From assembly GCF_026421305.1 (NCBI RefSeq), contig NZ_JAPJBQ010000004.1:1-64000 (forward strand): a stretch of DNA of 64,000 nucleotides, in the 5' to 3' direction. The position numbers and the translations under genes were made by a program. Within the stretch, counting starts at the first letter, position 1. Every line of letters starts with the position of its first letter. This document shows, one piece after another, positions 18,118 to 25,954 of the stretch. The notes below the pieces were generated by a model. It did no database searches and had not been told where the DNA came from. It saw only the letters and a program-made list of their open reading frames with translations. Source of the DNA: Dyella silvae. GTDB taxonomy: Bacteria > Pseudomonadota > Gammaproteobacteria > Xanthomonadales > Rhodanobacteraceae.

Positions 18118-18550
18118 GGTGATACTCCTGATGTGACTCGGCTGCGCCATGCAGCCAACGTCTGCGCCCCCTTTCCCGCAGGACACGGACCACGGAATCG
18201 AATCCACGATCAGTAGACGCAAATATCACCGGACCGGCCTGGAAGCCGCCGACCGAAGAGAAACTCGCTTGAAAGAGGGTTTTGCAGCGTATCGACGAGG
18301 AGCAGCGCGCAACATCGCGCCTTCATGTGATGTGGTGTAGGCATTGGACGCAACACCTCGAAGGCCAAGGCGACATCGGCAGACTCTGATCATGAGCCTG
18401 CGACAAAAACGCTCATGAAGGCGCTTGTGGCGTCGCAGCCGCCTCACCGACGTTCTGGCCACCGTACTTTCTGCTTTGAATGGAAAGCCTTCGCGTCGGC
18501 ACAGGCCTCGCAATTCCCAGACGATATGAGCGCGGGGCGTCAAAACGCAG
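18118..18550. promoter_or_regulatory. Upstream region of sulfatase 1, no gene seen
   Basis: Over 430 bases separate the sulfatase 1 start from the terminator of sulfatase 2, long enough for an independent promoter. The frames crossing it are short, lack ribosome sites and have no recognisable content. I could not place a convincing -35/-10 pair. Confidence 0.35.
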
Positions 18551-18611
18551 ACTGCCCGCACGAGGGCGGGCAGTCACGAACATATACAGCCTGGCGACAT
18601 CCCTGTCGCCA
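18551..18611 (-). terminator. Double hairpin downstream of sulfatase 2
   Basis: Stems TGGCGACA/TGTCGCCA (18592-18611) and ACTGCCCGC/GCGGGCAGT (18551-18574) lie directly past the stop of the second sulfatase on the minus strand. They suggest that the two sulfatases are separate transcripts in spite of being tandem. Confidence 0.6.
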
Positions 18612-18623
18612 AATCAGAATGGT

Positions 18624-20300
18624 CTACTTGCCCTGCTGCTGCTTCATCATCTGCATCTTCATGGCTTCGACCGCCCCGTCAATGGAGAAGGAGCCCGGCA
18701 ACTGGCTCGGCGGGTACTCCTTGAACGTCTGCAGGAACCCGACCGCCCGGCGATTGGCCTCGAAGATCAGGTAGACGTTGTCGGTCATCCACTTTTCGTA
18801 CCCTGTCGTGGGACCAATATTCGCGCGCTCGTAGGGATCCATACGCAGATTGAAGAGTCTTGGCAGACGCAGGCAGGTGAAGGGCTCCTGCCATATGTTC
18901 AGACTTCCTTGTGCCCGCTGCTCGCAGAACACAGCCTTCCAGGCATCTGGACGAACGCCATTCGGCCCGAGCGAATCCCATCGGATGGCAACCAACTGTG
19001 CGTCGTCATCGAAGTAGTAGAACTCGTGACGTGGCGATTCGTTGGTCTTTCCGGTGAGATAGGGCAAGAAGTTATAGCCGTCCAAATGAACCTTGTAGTT
19101 CTTGCCAGAGATACTGGTGCCCTTGAGCAGCTTGCTGGTGATGTCAGCATCGCCCGCGGCGGCCACCAGCGTGGGGAACCAGTCAAGGCCGGAAATCAGC
19201 GCGTTGCTGACGGTGTTCGGGCGGATATGCCCGGGCCAGCGGACCATGCCGGGTACGCGGAAGGCGCCTTCCCAGTTGGAGTCTTTCTCGCTGCGGAACG
19301 GGGTGTTGGCGGCATCCGGCCAGGTGAAGAAGTTCGGGCCGTTGTCGGTCGTGAACACCACGATGGTGTTCTTGGTGATGCCAGCGTCATCAAGCGTCTT
19401 GAGCAGCTTGCCGACGTTCTGGTCCATCTCCCACATGCCATCGGCATAGTCGTGACCGTCGCCCAGGCCGCCCTTGTCCTTAAAATCGGGCCGTACGTGG
19501 GTGAAGATATGCATGCGCGTGAAGTTCATCCACACGAAGAACGGCTGCTTGGCATCGGCCTGCTTCTTGATATAGGAGATCGCAGCGCCGGTCGTTTCGT
19601 CGTCGATGGTCTCCATGCGCTTCTTGGTCAGCGGTCCGGAGTCCTCGATCTTGCCATCGGCGGTGGTGTGCAAGACGCCGCGCGGATTGTAGGCCTTGAG
19701 GAAGTCCGGATTGTTCTTCGGCCAATAGGGACGCTCCGGCTCCTCTTCCGCATTGAGGTGGTAGAGGTTGCCGAAGAATTCGTCAAAACCGTGCTTGGTG
19801 GGCAGGAAACGATCCTGGTCGCCCAGGTGGTTCTTGCCGAACTGCGCGGTGCCGTAGCCAAGGCCCTTCAAAGCCTGCGCGATGGTCACGTCGCGATCCT
19901 GAATGCCCTGGGGAGCGCCCGGAGCACCTACTTTGGACATGCCCGTGCGCAGCACGGTCTGGCCGGTGATGAAGGTAGAGCGACCGGCGGTACAGCTGTT
20001 TTCACCGTAATAGTCGGTGAAGATCATGCCCTCACGCGCGATGCGATCGATGTTCGGCGTGCGATAGCCCACCAATCCCATCGAATAGGCGCTGATATTG
20101 GAGATGCCTACGTCATCGCCAAAGATCACCAGGATATTTGGCTTGCCGTTGTCTGATGATTCCTGCTGCTGATCCTGCGCTGGCGGCTGTGCCCTTACCG
20201 TTGTCGGCTGGATGGTGACGGCAGCCACAACAAGCAATGCTGTCGTGACTACTGTCGTTAGCGATTTCAACAATCTACTGCGCTGCCTTAGCCATAACAT
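18624..20300 (-). CDS. Exported arylsulfatase, paralogue 2
   Basis: About 558 residues, strongly similar along its whole length to paralogue 1: same FGDDVG, same CTAGRSTFITGQ cassette (Cys103), same GKNHLGD and TDNGPNFFTWPDAAN blocks. It has its own signal peptide (cleavage near VRAQP, residue 38). Start chosen at the ATG at 20300 with AGGAGG upstream; the longer frame overlaps the HAD gene. As in paralogue 1 the motif is CxAxR. It follows the HAD hydrolase with an 89-base gap and may share its transcript. The two copies differ mostly in the signal region and near the C terminus, so their substrates may differ. Confidence 0.93.
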   Translation of the reverse strand: MLWLRQRSRLLKSLTTVVTTALLVVAAVTIQPTTVRAQPPAQDQQQESSDNGKPNILVIFGDDVGISNISAYSMGLVGYRTPNIDRIAREGMIFTDYYGENSCTAGRSTFITGQTVLRTGMSKVGAPGAPQGIQDRDVTIAQALKGLGYGTAQFGKNHLGDQDRFLPTKHGFDEFFGNLYHLNAEEEPERPYWPKNNPDFLKAYNPRGVLHTTADGKIEDSGPLTKKRMETIDDETTGAAISYIKKQADAKQPFFVWMNFTRMHIFTHVRPDFKDKGGLGDGHDYADGMWEMDQNVGKLLKTLDDAGITKNTIVVFTTDNGPNFFTWPDAANTPFRSEKDSNWEGAFRVPGMVRWPGHIRPNTVSNALISGLDWFPTLVAAAGDADITSKLLKGTSISGKNYKVHLDGYNFLPYLTGKTNESPRHEFYYFDDDAQLVAIRWDSLGPNGVRPDAWKAVFCEQRAQGSLNIWQEPFTCLRLPRLFNLRMDPYERANIGPTTGYEKWMTDNVYLIFEANRRAVGFLQTFKEYPPSQLPGSFSIDGAVEAMKMQMMKQQQGK

Positions 20301-20389
20301 GGAAAATCCTCCTGATGTGCATGACTGCGAAAGGCAGCCAACGGTGATCACACGAACGTTCCACGCGAGGCTGGTGAAGGCGCCGCGTG

Positions 20390-21412
20390 TTATTTCTTCG
20401 CCGCTTTTTCGGGTGGGAAAATCACCTTCCAGTCGTTCTTCATATCCACCACGGCCCACCCTTTGGCCGTGGCTTCGTCCAACGCTTTATCCAGCTTGCC
20501 CACCGGCGACTGGCGGTCGTAGGCAAACTCGCGTACGTCATCGGTGTGGTGCACCAGACCGGCAAAACGCGTACCGGCGCCTGACATGGTCCACTCGAGC
20601 ATCTGCTGGTCGCCGTCGGAATTACCGAAGGCAAGAATGGGTTTACGCCCGATGAAGCGCTCAATGCCTACCGGCTTGCCGCCGTGGTCGTCCACCAGCG
20701 CGATCTTGGCCTGCTTGATCAGTACGGGGTGACCGTCGCGCGACTGATAGGTGAGTTCGCCCTCGCTGCCGATCACTTGTTCCGGGGGAACGCCATACAC
20801 AGCCTCAGCCCAGGCGCGGATGAAGTCCTGGCCACCGCCCGAAACGATATACGTCTTGAAGCCGTTGTCGCGCAGGTAGTGCAGCAACTCCAGCATGGGC
20901 TGGTAGACCATTTCGGTGAAGACGCGATGGGTTTTAGGGTGGCGTGCTGTGGCAACCCAAGCGTTCACACGTTGCGCGAATTCGTCCGTGGTCATACCGG
21001 CATGCGTGGCCGCGATCAGTTCCGCCGCACCCTTCTCACCTGAAGCAGCCAGCCCCATCAAGTCACCCGCCAATGCGGACTTGAAGGGCTCCGTGGTCTT
21101 CCATTCGGGATGCTGTGGCAATTGCGCTTTCACCTGATCCATCACGAAGAAAAATTCGGAATAGACCGGCTGCTCCGCCCACAACGTGCCGTCATTGTCG
21201 AACGTAGCGATGCGCTGCTCAGGCGGCACGAAATCCGGCGACCCTTGGGTGGTTACCTTTTTTACGAAGCTTTCGATGCTCTGTTTGGTGGGTCCGTCGT
21301 TCCACGAGGGCAGCGGATCGGTGGCCGCAAGACAGGCATTCGCCCAGAGCAGGAGAACAGCCAGCCACAACGAAGACACCGGTCTCGCGAAGTACCGTCG
21401 ATGGTGATTCAC
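20390..21412 (-). CDS. Exported HAD-superfamily phosphatase
   Basis: A 340-residue protein with a signal peptide (LWLAVLLLWANACLA, cleavage near residue 29). HAD motif I is TFDNDGTLW (Asp nucleophile, with Asn between the two Asp), motif II is TYIVSGGGQ, a Lys follows in KQAKIALVDD, and motif III is FGNSDGDQQML. The helical cap lies between motifs I and II, as in the phosphoserine phosphatase-like group. The start is GTG at 21412, supported by AAGGAAAGAGCC just upstream. Being exported and first in a run with two sulfatases, it probably removes phosphate from a periplasmic ester in the same catabolic setting; substrate unknown. Confidence 0.88.
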   Translation of the reverse strand: MNHHRRYFARPVSSLWLAVLLLWANACLAATDPLPSWNDGPTKQSIESFVKKVTTQGSPDFVPPEQRIATFDNDGTLWAEQPVYSEFFFVMDQVKAQLPQHPEWKTTEPFKSALAGDLMGLAASGEKGAAELIAATHAGMTTDEFAQRVNAWVATARHPKTHRVFTEMVYQPMLELLHYLRDNGFKTYIVSGGGQDFIRAWAEAVYGVPPEQVIGSEGELTYQSRDGHPVLIKQAKIALVDDHGGKPVGIERFIGRKPILAFGNSDGDQQMLEWTMSGAGTRFAGLVHHTDDVREFAYDRQSPVGKLDKALDEATAKGWAVVDMKNDWKVIFPPEKAAKK

Positions 21413-21775
21413 GGCTCTTTCCTTGATTGAAGACCAATCACCATGCCTGCCTTGTCAGCCCCTCTGGATGAGCAACGACTGCGCCGCCGGTGAGCCAGAC
21501 ACTTAGTGGTGACGGCCCAGGCGCACAGGACACGGCAACGTTCCTTCATCCCCCCGCTTGAGACAATCGGGAGGTCTACTTAGCCGCACTAAGAAAAATT
21601 ACGGTTTTTGCAAACGTGAAGGCTCGACGGGCGGAAACACCACGCCCATTTGACAGTTCCTTGACGTCATTAAGGGGCAGTTGCCAGATCGCGTACGAAC
21701 TGCCCGGTTGTCAGGCCATCGACGTGGATGATGGCCTTCCCCACCTACGAGGGCTTCACTGACAGCAGCGGCCGC
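21413..21775. other. Intergenic region, no gene recognised
   Basis: About 360 bases between the HAD gene and the GDCCVxC gene, both on the minus strand. It contains the promoter region of the HAD/sulfatase unit and a small hairpin CTTAG/CTAAG near 21578-21592. Nothing else could be assigned. Confidence 0.4.
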
Positions 21776-22009
21776 TCAGCGGCAACTGCAACAGCTGCCT
21801 TGTTGTTGAATCGGCGGGCACGGCACCGTGCCATAGGAACAGAACACACAGCAGTCGCCCTGCTTCGGGCGCAACAGCACACCGCACCCTGCACATTCGT
21901 AGAAGAACACACAGGCGTTGGTCGGCATGGTTTCCGTCGCCTGATGACCACACTCAGGACAGGTGATCGTGGATTCCAATGTCACGGGGCTGGCTGGGCT
22001 GTTCGCCAT
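21776..22009 (-). CDS. GDCCVxC-domain small Cys-rich protein
   Basis: A 77-residue protein if started at the ATG at 22009 (90 if started at 22048; the ribosome site is not clear). A CPECGH zinc-knuckle-like pair is followed by FYECAGCGVLLRPKQGDCCVFCSYGTVPCPP, the hallmark of the GDCCVxC family. It ends CCSCR, giving 12 cysteines in all. Members are often found near mercury or other metal resistance genes, and some carry selenocysteine in the second motif. Metal binding is likely; the metal is unknown. It ends a four-gene minus-strand array beginning with an AraC regulator. Confidence 0.8.
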   Translation of the reverse strand: MANSPASPVTLESTITCPECGHQATETMPTNACVFFYECAGCGVLLRPKQGDCCVFCSYGTVPCPPIQQQGSCCSCR

Positions 22010-22037
22010 GGTTACTGGCAGGGAAATGGACAAGGTC

Positions 22038-22409
22038 TCATCGTACATCCGGCCGGCGATGCGCGGGCGCGCCGCTCGCCTGGGGAAAAACCAGTTTCAA
22101 ACCCATGCCAAGGTCATACTCGCGAGTATTCGCCGCAGATGGCGCAGTCTGTTCACGCACGCAGACATGTTCGTCTCTCGTGGCCACTCGAAGATCCGCA
22201 TTGATCCGGCGCATGAACTCCGCCGTGTTCTCCGCGGCGCGATAGGCGCCGAGACGTTTTTCGATCTCGAGTACCCGGGCAACCCGATCAAGGCCGGCAT
22301 CATCCTCATACTTGCCCTGTAGCAGCATTTCGATACGAGTCGCTACAGCGTCCGGCGCCGAGGACTCCCCGGCGCCGGACACCATGCTTGCCATCCCGAA
22401 CGCCATCAT
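22038..22409 (-). CDS. Small protein resembling an S41-peptidase N-terminal domain
   Basis: A 123-residue protein (ATG at 22409, or 22406) between two Cys-rich small genes. Residues ~23-85, "RIEMLLQGKYEDDAGLDRVARVLEIEKRLGAYRAAENTAEFMRRINADLRVATRDEHVCV", match in pattern the helical N-terminal domain of S41/IRBP-type peptidases (...YxxxxxxxxFxxxLxxDLxxxxxDxHLxV). The peptidase domain itself is missing, so this is a stand-alone domain or the remnant of a larger gene. The N terminus (MMAFGMASMVSGAGESS) is weakly signal-like. Function unknown. Confidence 0.55.
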   Translation of the reverse strand: MMAFGMASMVSGAGESSAPDAVATRIEMLLQGKYEDDAGLDRVARVLEIEKRLGAYRAAENTAEFMRRINADLRVATRDEHVCVREQTAPSAANTREYDLGMGLKLVFPQASGAPAHRRPDVR

Positions 22410-22440
22410 CGTGACGATGTGGCGCACCGGCGCTACCACG

Positions 22441-22584
22441 TCACGCCGCTCCCTTGGCGCTGGCTTCGCGCAGCTTCTCGGCGCACTCCTCACAACACAC
22501 TTCGACGACGCGCCCGCCGATGGTGACCTGGATGGCATTGCCGTCCAGCGGGTAGTCGCATGCGGCACAGGTTTTCTCGCTCAT
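22441..22584 (-). CDS. Short Cys-rich metal-binding protein (TRASH/YHS-like)
   Basis: A 47-residue protein starting at the ATG at 22584, with CAGGAG eight bases upstream. The sequence CAACDYPLDGN...VEVCCEECAEKL carries a CxxC and a CCxxC, spaced as in TRASH/YHS-type zinc or copper binding modules. Such tiny proteins serve as metal buffers or accessory domains. It is the first gene after the AraC regulator (77-base gap) and is followed at 31 bases by the S41-N-like gene. Confidence 0.7.
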   Translation of the reverse strand: MSEKTCAACDYPLDGNAIQVTIGGRVVEVCCEECAEKLREASAKGAA

Positions 22585-22660
22585 GTCCTCAACTCCTGTC
22601 GTTACCCTCATTGGGTGGACACAGAAGACCATGGCCGTAAGCGGCGCGCTGTCGAATTCT

Positions 22661-23497
22661 TTAGGTGTCTGCGACCAGGGAGGAACGACGGAACTCGGTC
22701 GGTGAGCGGCCAAAGGCGCGGCGGAACGCGCTGGCGAAATGACTGTGACTGGAGAAGCCAAGCTCAGCCGCCAGGGCCGAGAGATCGTCGTACTCATCCA
22801 TCACATTCAGCGCGCGTGCCAGACGCAATTGCAGCTGATACTGGTATAGCGGCATACCCTCCACCTGCCGGAACACCTGGGTCAGGTAGACCGGCGAACT
22901 GCCGATGGCGTTGCCGATATCAGCGAGCGTCCAGCGCCGCGAGAGATCGCTGGCCAGCAACACCTTTACCCGGTCGGCAAGGCGCCGGCGTGCATGGGTA
23001 GAGGTCGACTCGTGCGTGGTACGCGGCCCCAGGCTGCGGCTGACCAGCGTCAATACCAATGCCTCCGCCTCCAACAGCTCGATGCTTCCGTTGTCCAGCG
23101 CGTGGCGGAGCAGCGCCACCAGCGCCTGGGCGCGCGCGTCAATACGCAAGGACTGGCGGCGGAATGAGGCAACCCCACCCTTTTGCGCAAGTGACGGCGG
23201 CGTCAGCTCGGCCAGCACCGCCTCATCAAGACTCAGGGACAGGCATGCATCGCCACCATCCACCGGATGGCTGACCTGATATCCCTCTTGCGCGTTGAAG
23301 AACAGCACGTGGTTGGCATCGGCCACCGACTGATCGGTGCCGACGTGCCTGAGATAGACACCGCGATAGGGAAATACCAGCTGGGTGGACGACGCACATT
23401 CCTCCGCACTGCGATGGCGGCAGGTGCCACTGCACTGAACGCGGCGCAGTGTCAGCGATTCGGTGGCCAGCAGCGTGTGTGACGAAATGGTCGACAT
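22661..23497 (-). CDS. AraC family transcriptional regulator
   Basis: A 278-residue regulator with an N-terminal ligand domain (LVFPYRGVYLRHVGTDQSVADANHVLFFNAQEGYQVSHP) and a C-terminal double helix-turn-helix. The first helix is in RRWTLADIGNAIGSSPVYLTQVFRQVEG; the second is in DDLSALAAELGFSSHSHFASAFRRAFGRSPTEFRR. Start taken at the ATG at 23497. Cysteines near the N terminus (CSGTCRHRSAEEC) could sense metals or redox; that is inference. It is divergent from the PEP-mutase-like gene (178-base gap) and lies upstream of three small genes on its own strand, so it could control either or both. Confidence 0.92.
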   Translation of the reverse strand: MSTISSHTLLATESLTLRRVQCSGTCRHRSAEECASSTQLVFPYRGVYLRHVGTDQSVADANHVLFFNAQEGYQVSHPVDGGDACLSLSLDEAVLAELTPPSLAQKGGVASFRRQSLRIDARAQALVALLRHALDNGSIELLEAEALVLTLVSRSLGPRTTHESTSTHARRRLADRVKVLLASDLSRRWTLADIGNAIGSSPVYLTQVFRQVEGMPLYQYQLQLRLARALNVMDEYDDLSALAAELGFSSHSHFASAFRRAFGRSPTEFRRSSLVADT

Positions 23498-23674
23498 GCT
23501 TTCCGCTTCCGAAAGGTCGTCAGGCAATGAGGGTCCGGACACCAGCTTAGAACCCCCAGAGACCGTACGCCTGTGCCCTTGGCGAAGTGACTAAAGATTC
23601 TGACAGCGCCGGTAGTGGCCCGGATGGTCTCCTACTTACGCCCTACGAGGCGGGCATTACAAGGGACTAAAGCC

Positions 23675-24781
23675 ATGAACCGTCAAACCATTGCGCGCGC
23701 GGTGCGCTTCCATCAACGGCACTCTGAGGCCGCCCCGCTGGTGCTGCCCAACGTATGGGACGTGGCCAGCGCCCGGATAGTGGAACAGGCCGGTGCCGAG
23801 GCCATCGCCACGTCCAGTGCCGCCATGGCATGGGCCCTGGGGTACCCCGATGGCGAGCAGATGCCCGTCGACGCATTGTTGGATGCCTGCCGCCGCATCA
23901 GCCAGGCGATCACGGTGCCGTTCACCGTGGATATCGAGCGCGGCTACGGCAAGACCGCGAGCGACACCGGCGGCCTCGTCGGTGCCCTGATCGAACTCGG
24001 CGCGATCGGCATCAATATCGAGGACGGCGTCATACCCGGCACCAACACCCTGGCGCACCCCGATGTGCTCAGCGAGCGCATCGCGTGTGCCCGCGCCGTT
24101 GCGAAGCATCATGGCGTACCCCTTTTCATCAATGCGCGGATCGACACCTACTGCGTTTCCGGTACCGATGCTAAGGCGCGGCTTGAAGAAACGCGTGCCC
24201 GCGCCCTTGCCTATGTCGAGGCGGGGGCGGATGGCATCTTTGTGCCAGGCCTCGCCAACCTGGATGACATTGCCGATCTCGCGCAGTCGATTCCGGTGCC
24301 TCTCAATATTTACGCGGGCTATCCCGGCGCGCCCAGCGTTGCCGAACTTCAACGCGCAGGTGCGCGACGCATCAGTCTCGGTTGTGGCCCTATGCAGGCG
24401 GTCATGGCGCATCTGGCGATCATCGCGAAGGAAGCGCTGAACGACGGCCGCTACGACACCATGGGTGGCCGCATGCTGACCGTAGCCGAAGCCAACGGCT
24501 TGTTTACCCCCGCCCAAGTGCCGGAGCCTTCCGCACTGCAGCAGCGCTCGCTGGCGATCATGGGCGATGGGCCCGTGGCACTGCTGGTGGGCCGTCCACG
24601 CCAGGTGCCTGCCCGCCAGGATCAGCGGCGCGGCCATGTCGAGCTGACGACGCGGAACGGTACGCAGCAAACCTCACAGGATCGTGCAACGCTTGGCACT
24701 GAAAATCGTCATGCGGTTCGCCGCCTGCTGAGTCAGCTGGCCGCCCCATTGTTCGGGTCATTCCATCGAGCCACAAGGTAA
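23675..24781 (+). CDS. Isocitrate lyase / PEP mutase family protein
   Basis: About 368 residues from the ATG at 23675 (AAGGGA upstream). The TIM-barrel core has the family motifs LPNVWDVASARIVEQAGAEAIATSS, DIERGYG (metal-binding Asp/Glu), INIEDG, INARIDTY and GADGIFVPGL. The lack of the KKCGH cysteine motif argues against isocitrate lyase proper; family members cleave or rearrange 2-methylisocitrate-like, oxaloacetate or phosphonopyruvate substrates. After about residue 285 the sequence turns into a polar Arg/Gln-rich tail of about 80 residues without family similarity. That may be a frame-shifted or lineage-specific end. The next gene begins 11 bases later. Confidence 0.88.
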   Translation: MNRQTIARAVRFHQRHSEAAPLVLPNVWDVASARIVEQAGAEAIATSSAAMAWALGYPDGEQMPVDALLDACRRISQAITVPFTVDIERGYGKTASDTGGLVGALIELGAIGINIEDGVIPGTNTLAHPDVLSERIACARAVAKHHGVPLFINARIDTYCVSGTDAKARLEETRARALAYVEAGADGIFVPGLANLDDIADLAQSIPVPLNIYAGYPGAPSVAELQRAGARRISLGCGPMQAVMAHLAIIAKEALNDGRYDTMGGRMLTVAEANGLFTPAQVPEPSALQQRSLAIMGDGPVALLVGRPRQVPARQDQRRGHVELTTRNGTQQTSQDRATLGTENRHAVRRLLSQLAAPLFGSFHRATR

Positions 24782-24792
24782 GTGAGTCGATC

Positions 24793-25752
24793 ATGTTCAG
24801 GCATTGGTTCCTCGCGCCGTCATTGTTCTTCGCTCTTGCGTCATCGGCCTGCGCGGCGCAGGACAATGCATCGCCCACCAGCATGAATCGCGAATCGCTG
24901 AGCGATGCCTGGTGGACAGGGCCTCTGATCGCCAATTCCGCCGGGGCCTTGCCCAAAGGCCACTTTCTGATCGAACCCTACCTTTATGACGTGCGCTCCC
25001 CGCACGTCGATAGTTTCGGCTCGCTTACTTATATGGAATACGGCATCACCGACCGATGGATGGCGGGCCTGATTCCCACCTTCGGCTACAACCGCGTCGC
25101 CAACGGACCAAGCAGTGACCACATCGAGCCCGGCGATCTGAGCATCCTGGCGCAATACAGCATCACGTCCTTTCACGAAGGCAGCGCGATGCCCGCCATG
25201 GCGCTGATGGTGCAGGAGACCTTGCCCACCGGGCGATACGATCAGTTGAGCCATCCGCTGGCCGATGCGCAGGGCAATGGTGCGTACACCACGACCATTC
25301 AGCTCAACACGCAAACGTACTTCTGGCTGCCCAATGGGCGCATCCTGCGCATGCGCTTCAACATCGGCGGATCGTTCTCCCGTGACACCTCCCTTCGCGA
25401 CGTAAGCGTCTATGCGACGCCCCAGGGCTTCCGTGGCCACGCCAGCCCCGGCAATGGCTTTCTGGCCAACGCCGCGTGGGAGTACAGCATGACGCAACAC
25501 TGGGTATTGGCCTTTGATCTGGTCTATCGGTATACGAGCGGCGGCAAAGTGAGTGGCACGGTTTCGACGCAAAATGCCACCGCACCGCTGAACTATCGCA
25601 CCGGCTCCAGTGCGAGCTTCGCCTTTGCACCCGCCATCGAATACAACTGGCGAGCAAACCTGGGGTTGCTGGTCGGCGTGCGCGTATTCACGGGCGGACA
25701 CAACAGCCCGACCACCGTGACGCCGGCCATCGCCCTCAACTACGTCCACTGA
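24793..25752 (+). CDS. Putative outer-membrane protein (phenol-degradation MetA-like)
   Basis: A 319-residue exported protein with a signal peptide (cleavage near ACAAQ, residue 22). The mature part is barrel-like: alternating strands with aromatic girdle residues, ending in VTPAIALNYVH. The opening after the signal, "GPLIANSAGALPKGHFLIEPYLYD", and "VQETLPTGRYDQLSHPLADAQGNGAYTT" are the conserved blocks of the MetA-pathway phenol-degradation-like porin family. It follows the PEP-mutase-like gene by 11 bases and is probably co-transcribed, so it may import that pathway's substrate. No enzymatic motif is visible. Confidence 0.78.
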   Translation: MFRHWFLAPSLFFALASSACAAQDNASPTSMNRESLSDAWWTGPLIANSAGALPKGHFLIEPYLYDVRSPHVDSFGSLTYMEYGITDRWMAGLIPTFGYNRVANGPSSDHIEPGDLSILAQYSITSFHEGSAMPAMALMVQETLPTGRYDQLSHPLADAQGNGAYTTTIQLNTQTYFWLPNGRILRMRFNIGGSFSRDTSLRDVSVYATPQGFRGHASPGNGFLANAAWEYSMTQHWVLAFDLVYRYTSGGKVSGTVSTQNATAPLNYRTGSSASFAFAPAIEYNWRANLGLLVGVRVFTGGHNSPTTVTPAIALNYVH

Positions 25753-25954
25753 GCCGCACCGGCGACGCGTCAATTTCATGTGAACGCGCGCACGTGAAAG
25801 ACAGGAGCACAAACGGCGCTGATACACGTGATACGCTCGCCCCCGCCAAAGGGGTGCCGGCCGCTGATCCGCGCCGGCGTTGCTAACCACCGCCCGATGT
25901 ACGAGGACTTCCCGGCAAGGGATTGTGTTGCCTTGTGCTGGAGTGCGGCTGGCT

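Noticed and set aside
22585-22797. 5' extension of the 47-residue Cys-rich gene into the AraC gene
   Set aside because: The extension is antisense-like and Arg/Ser/Pro-rich; an ATG with an AGGAG site opens directly before the Cys motif.
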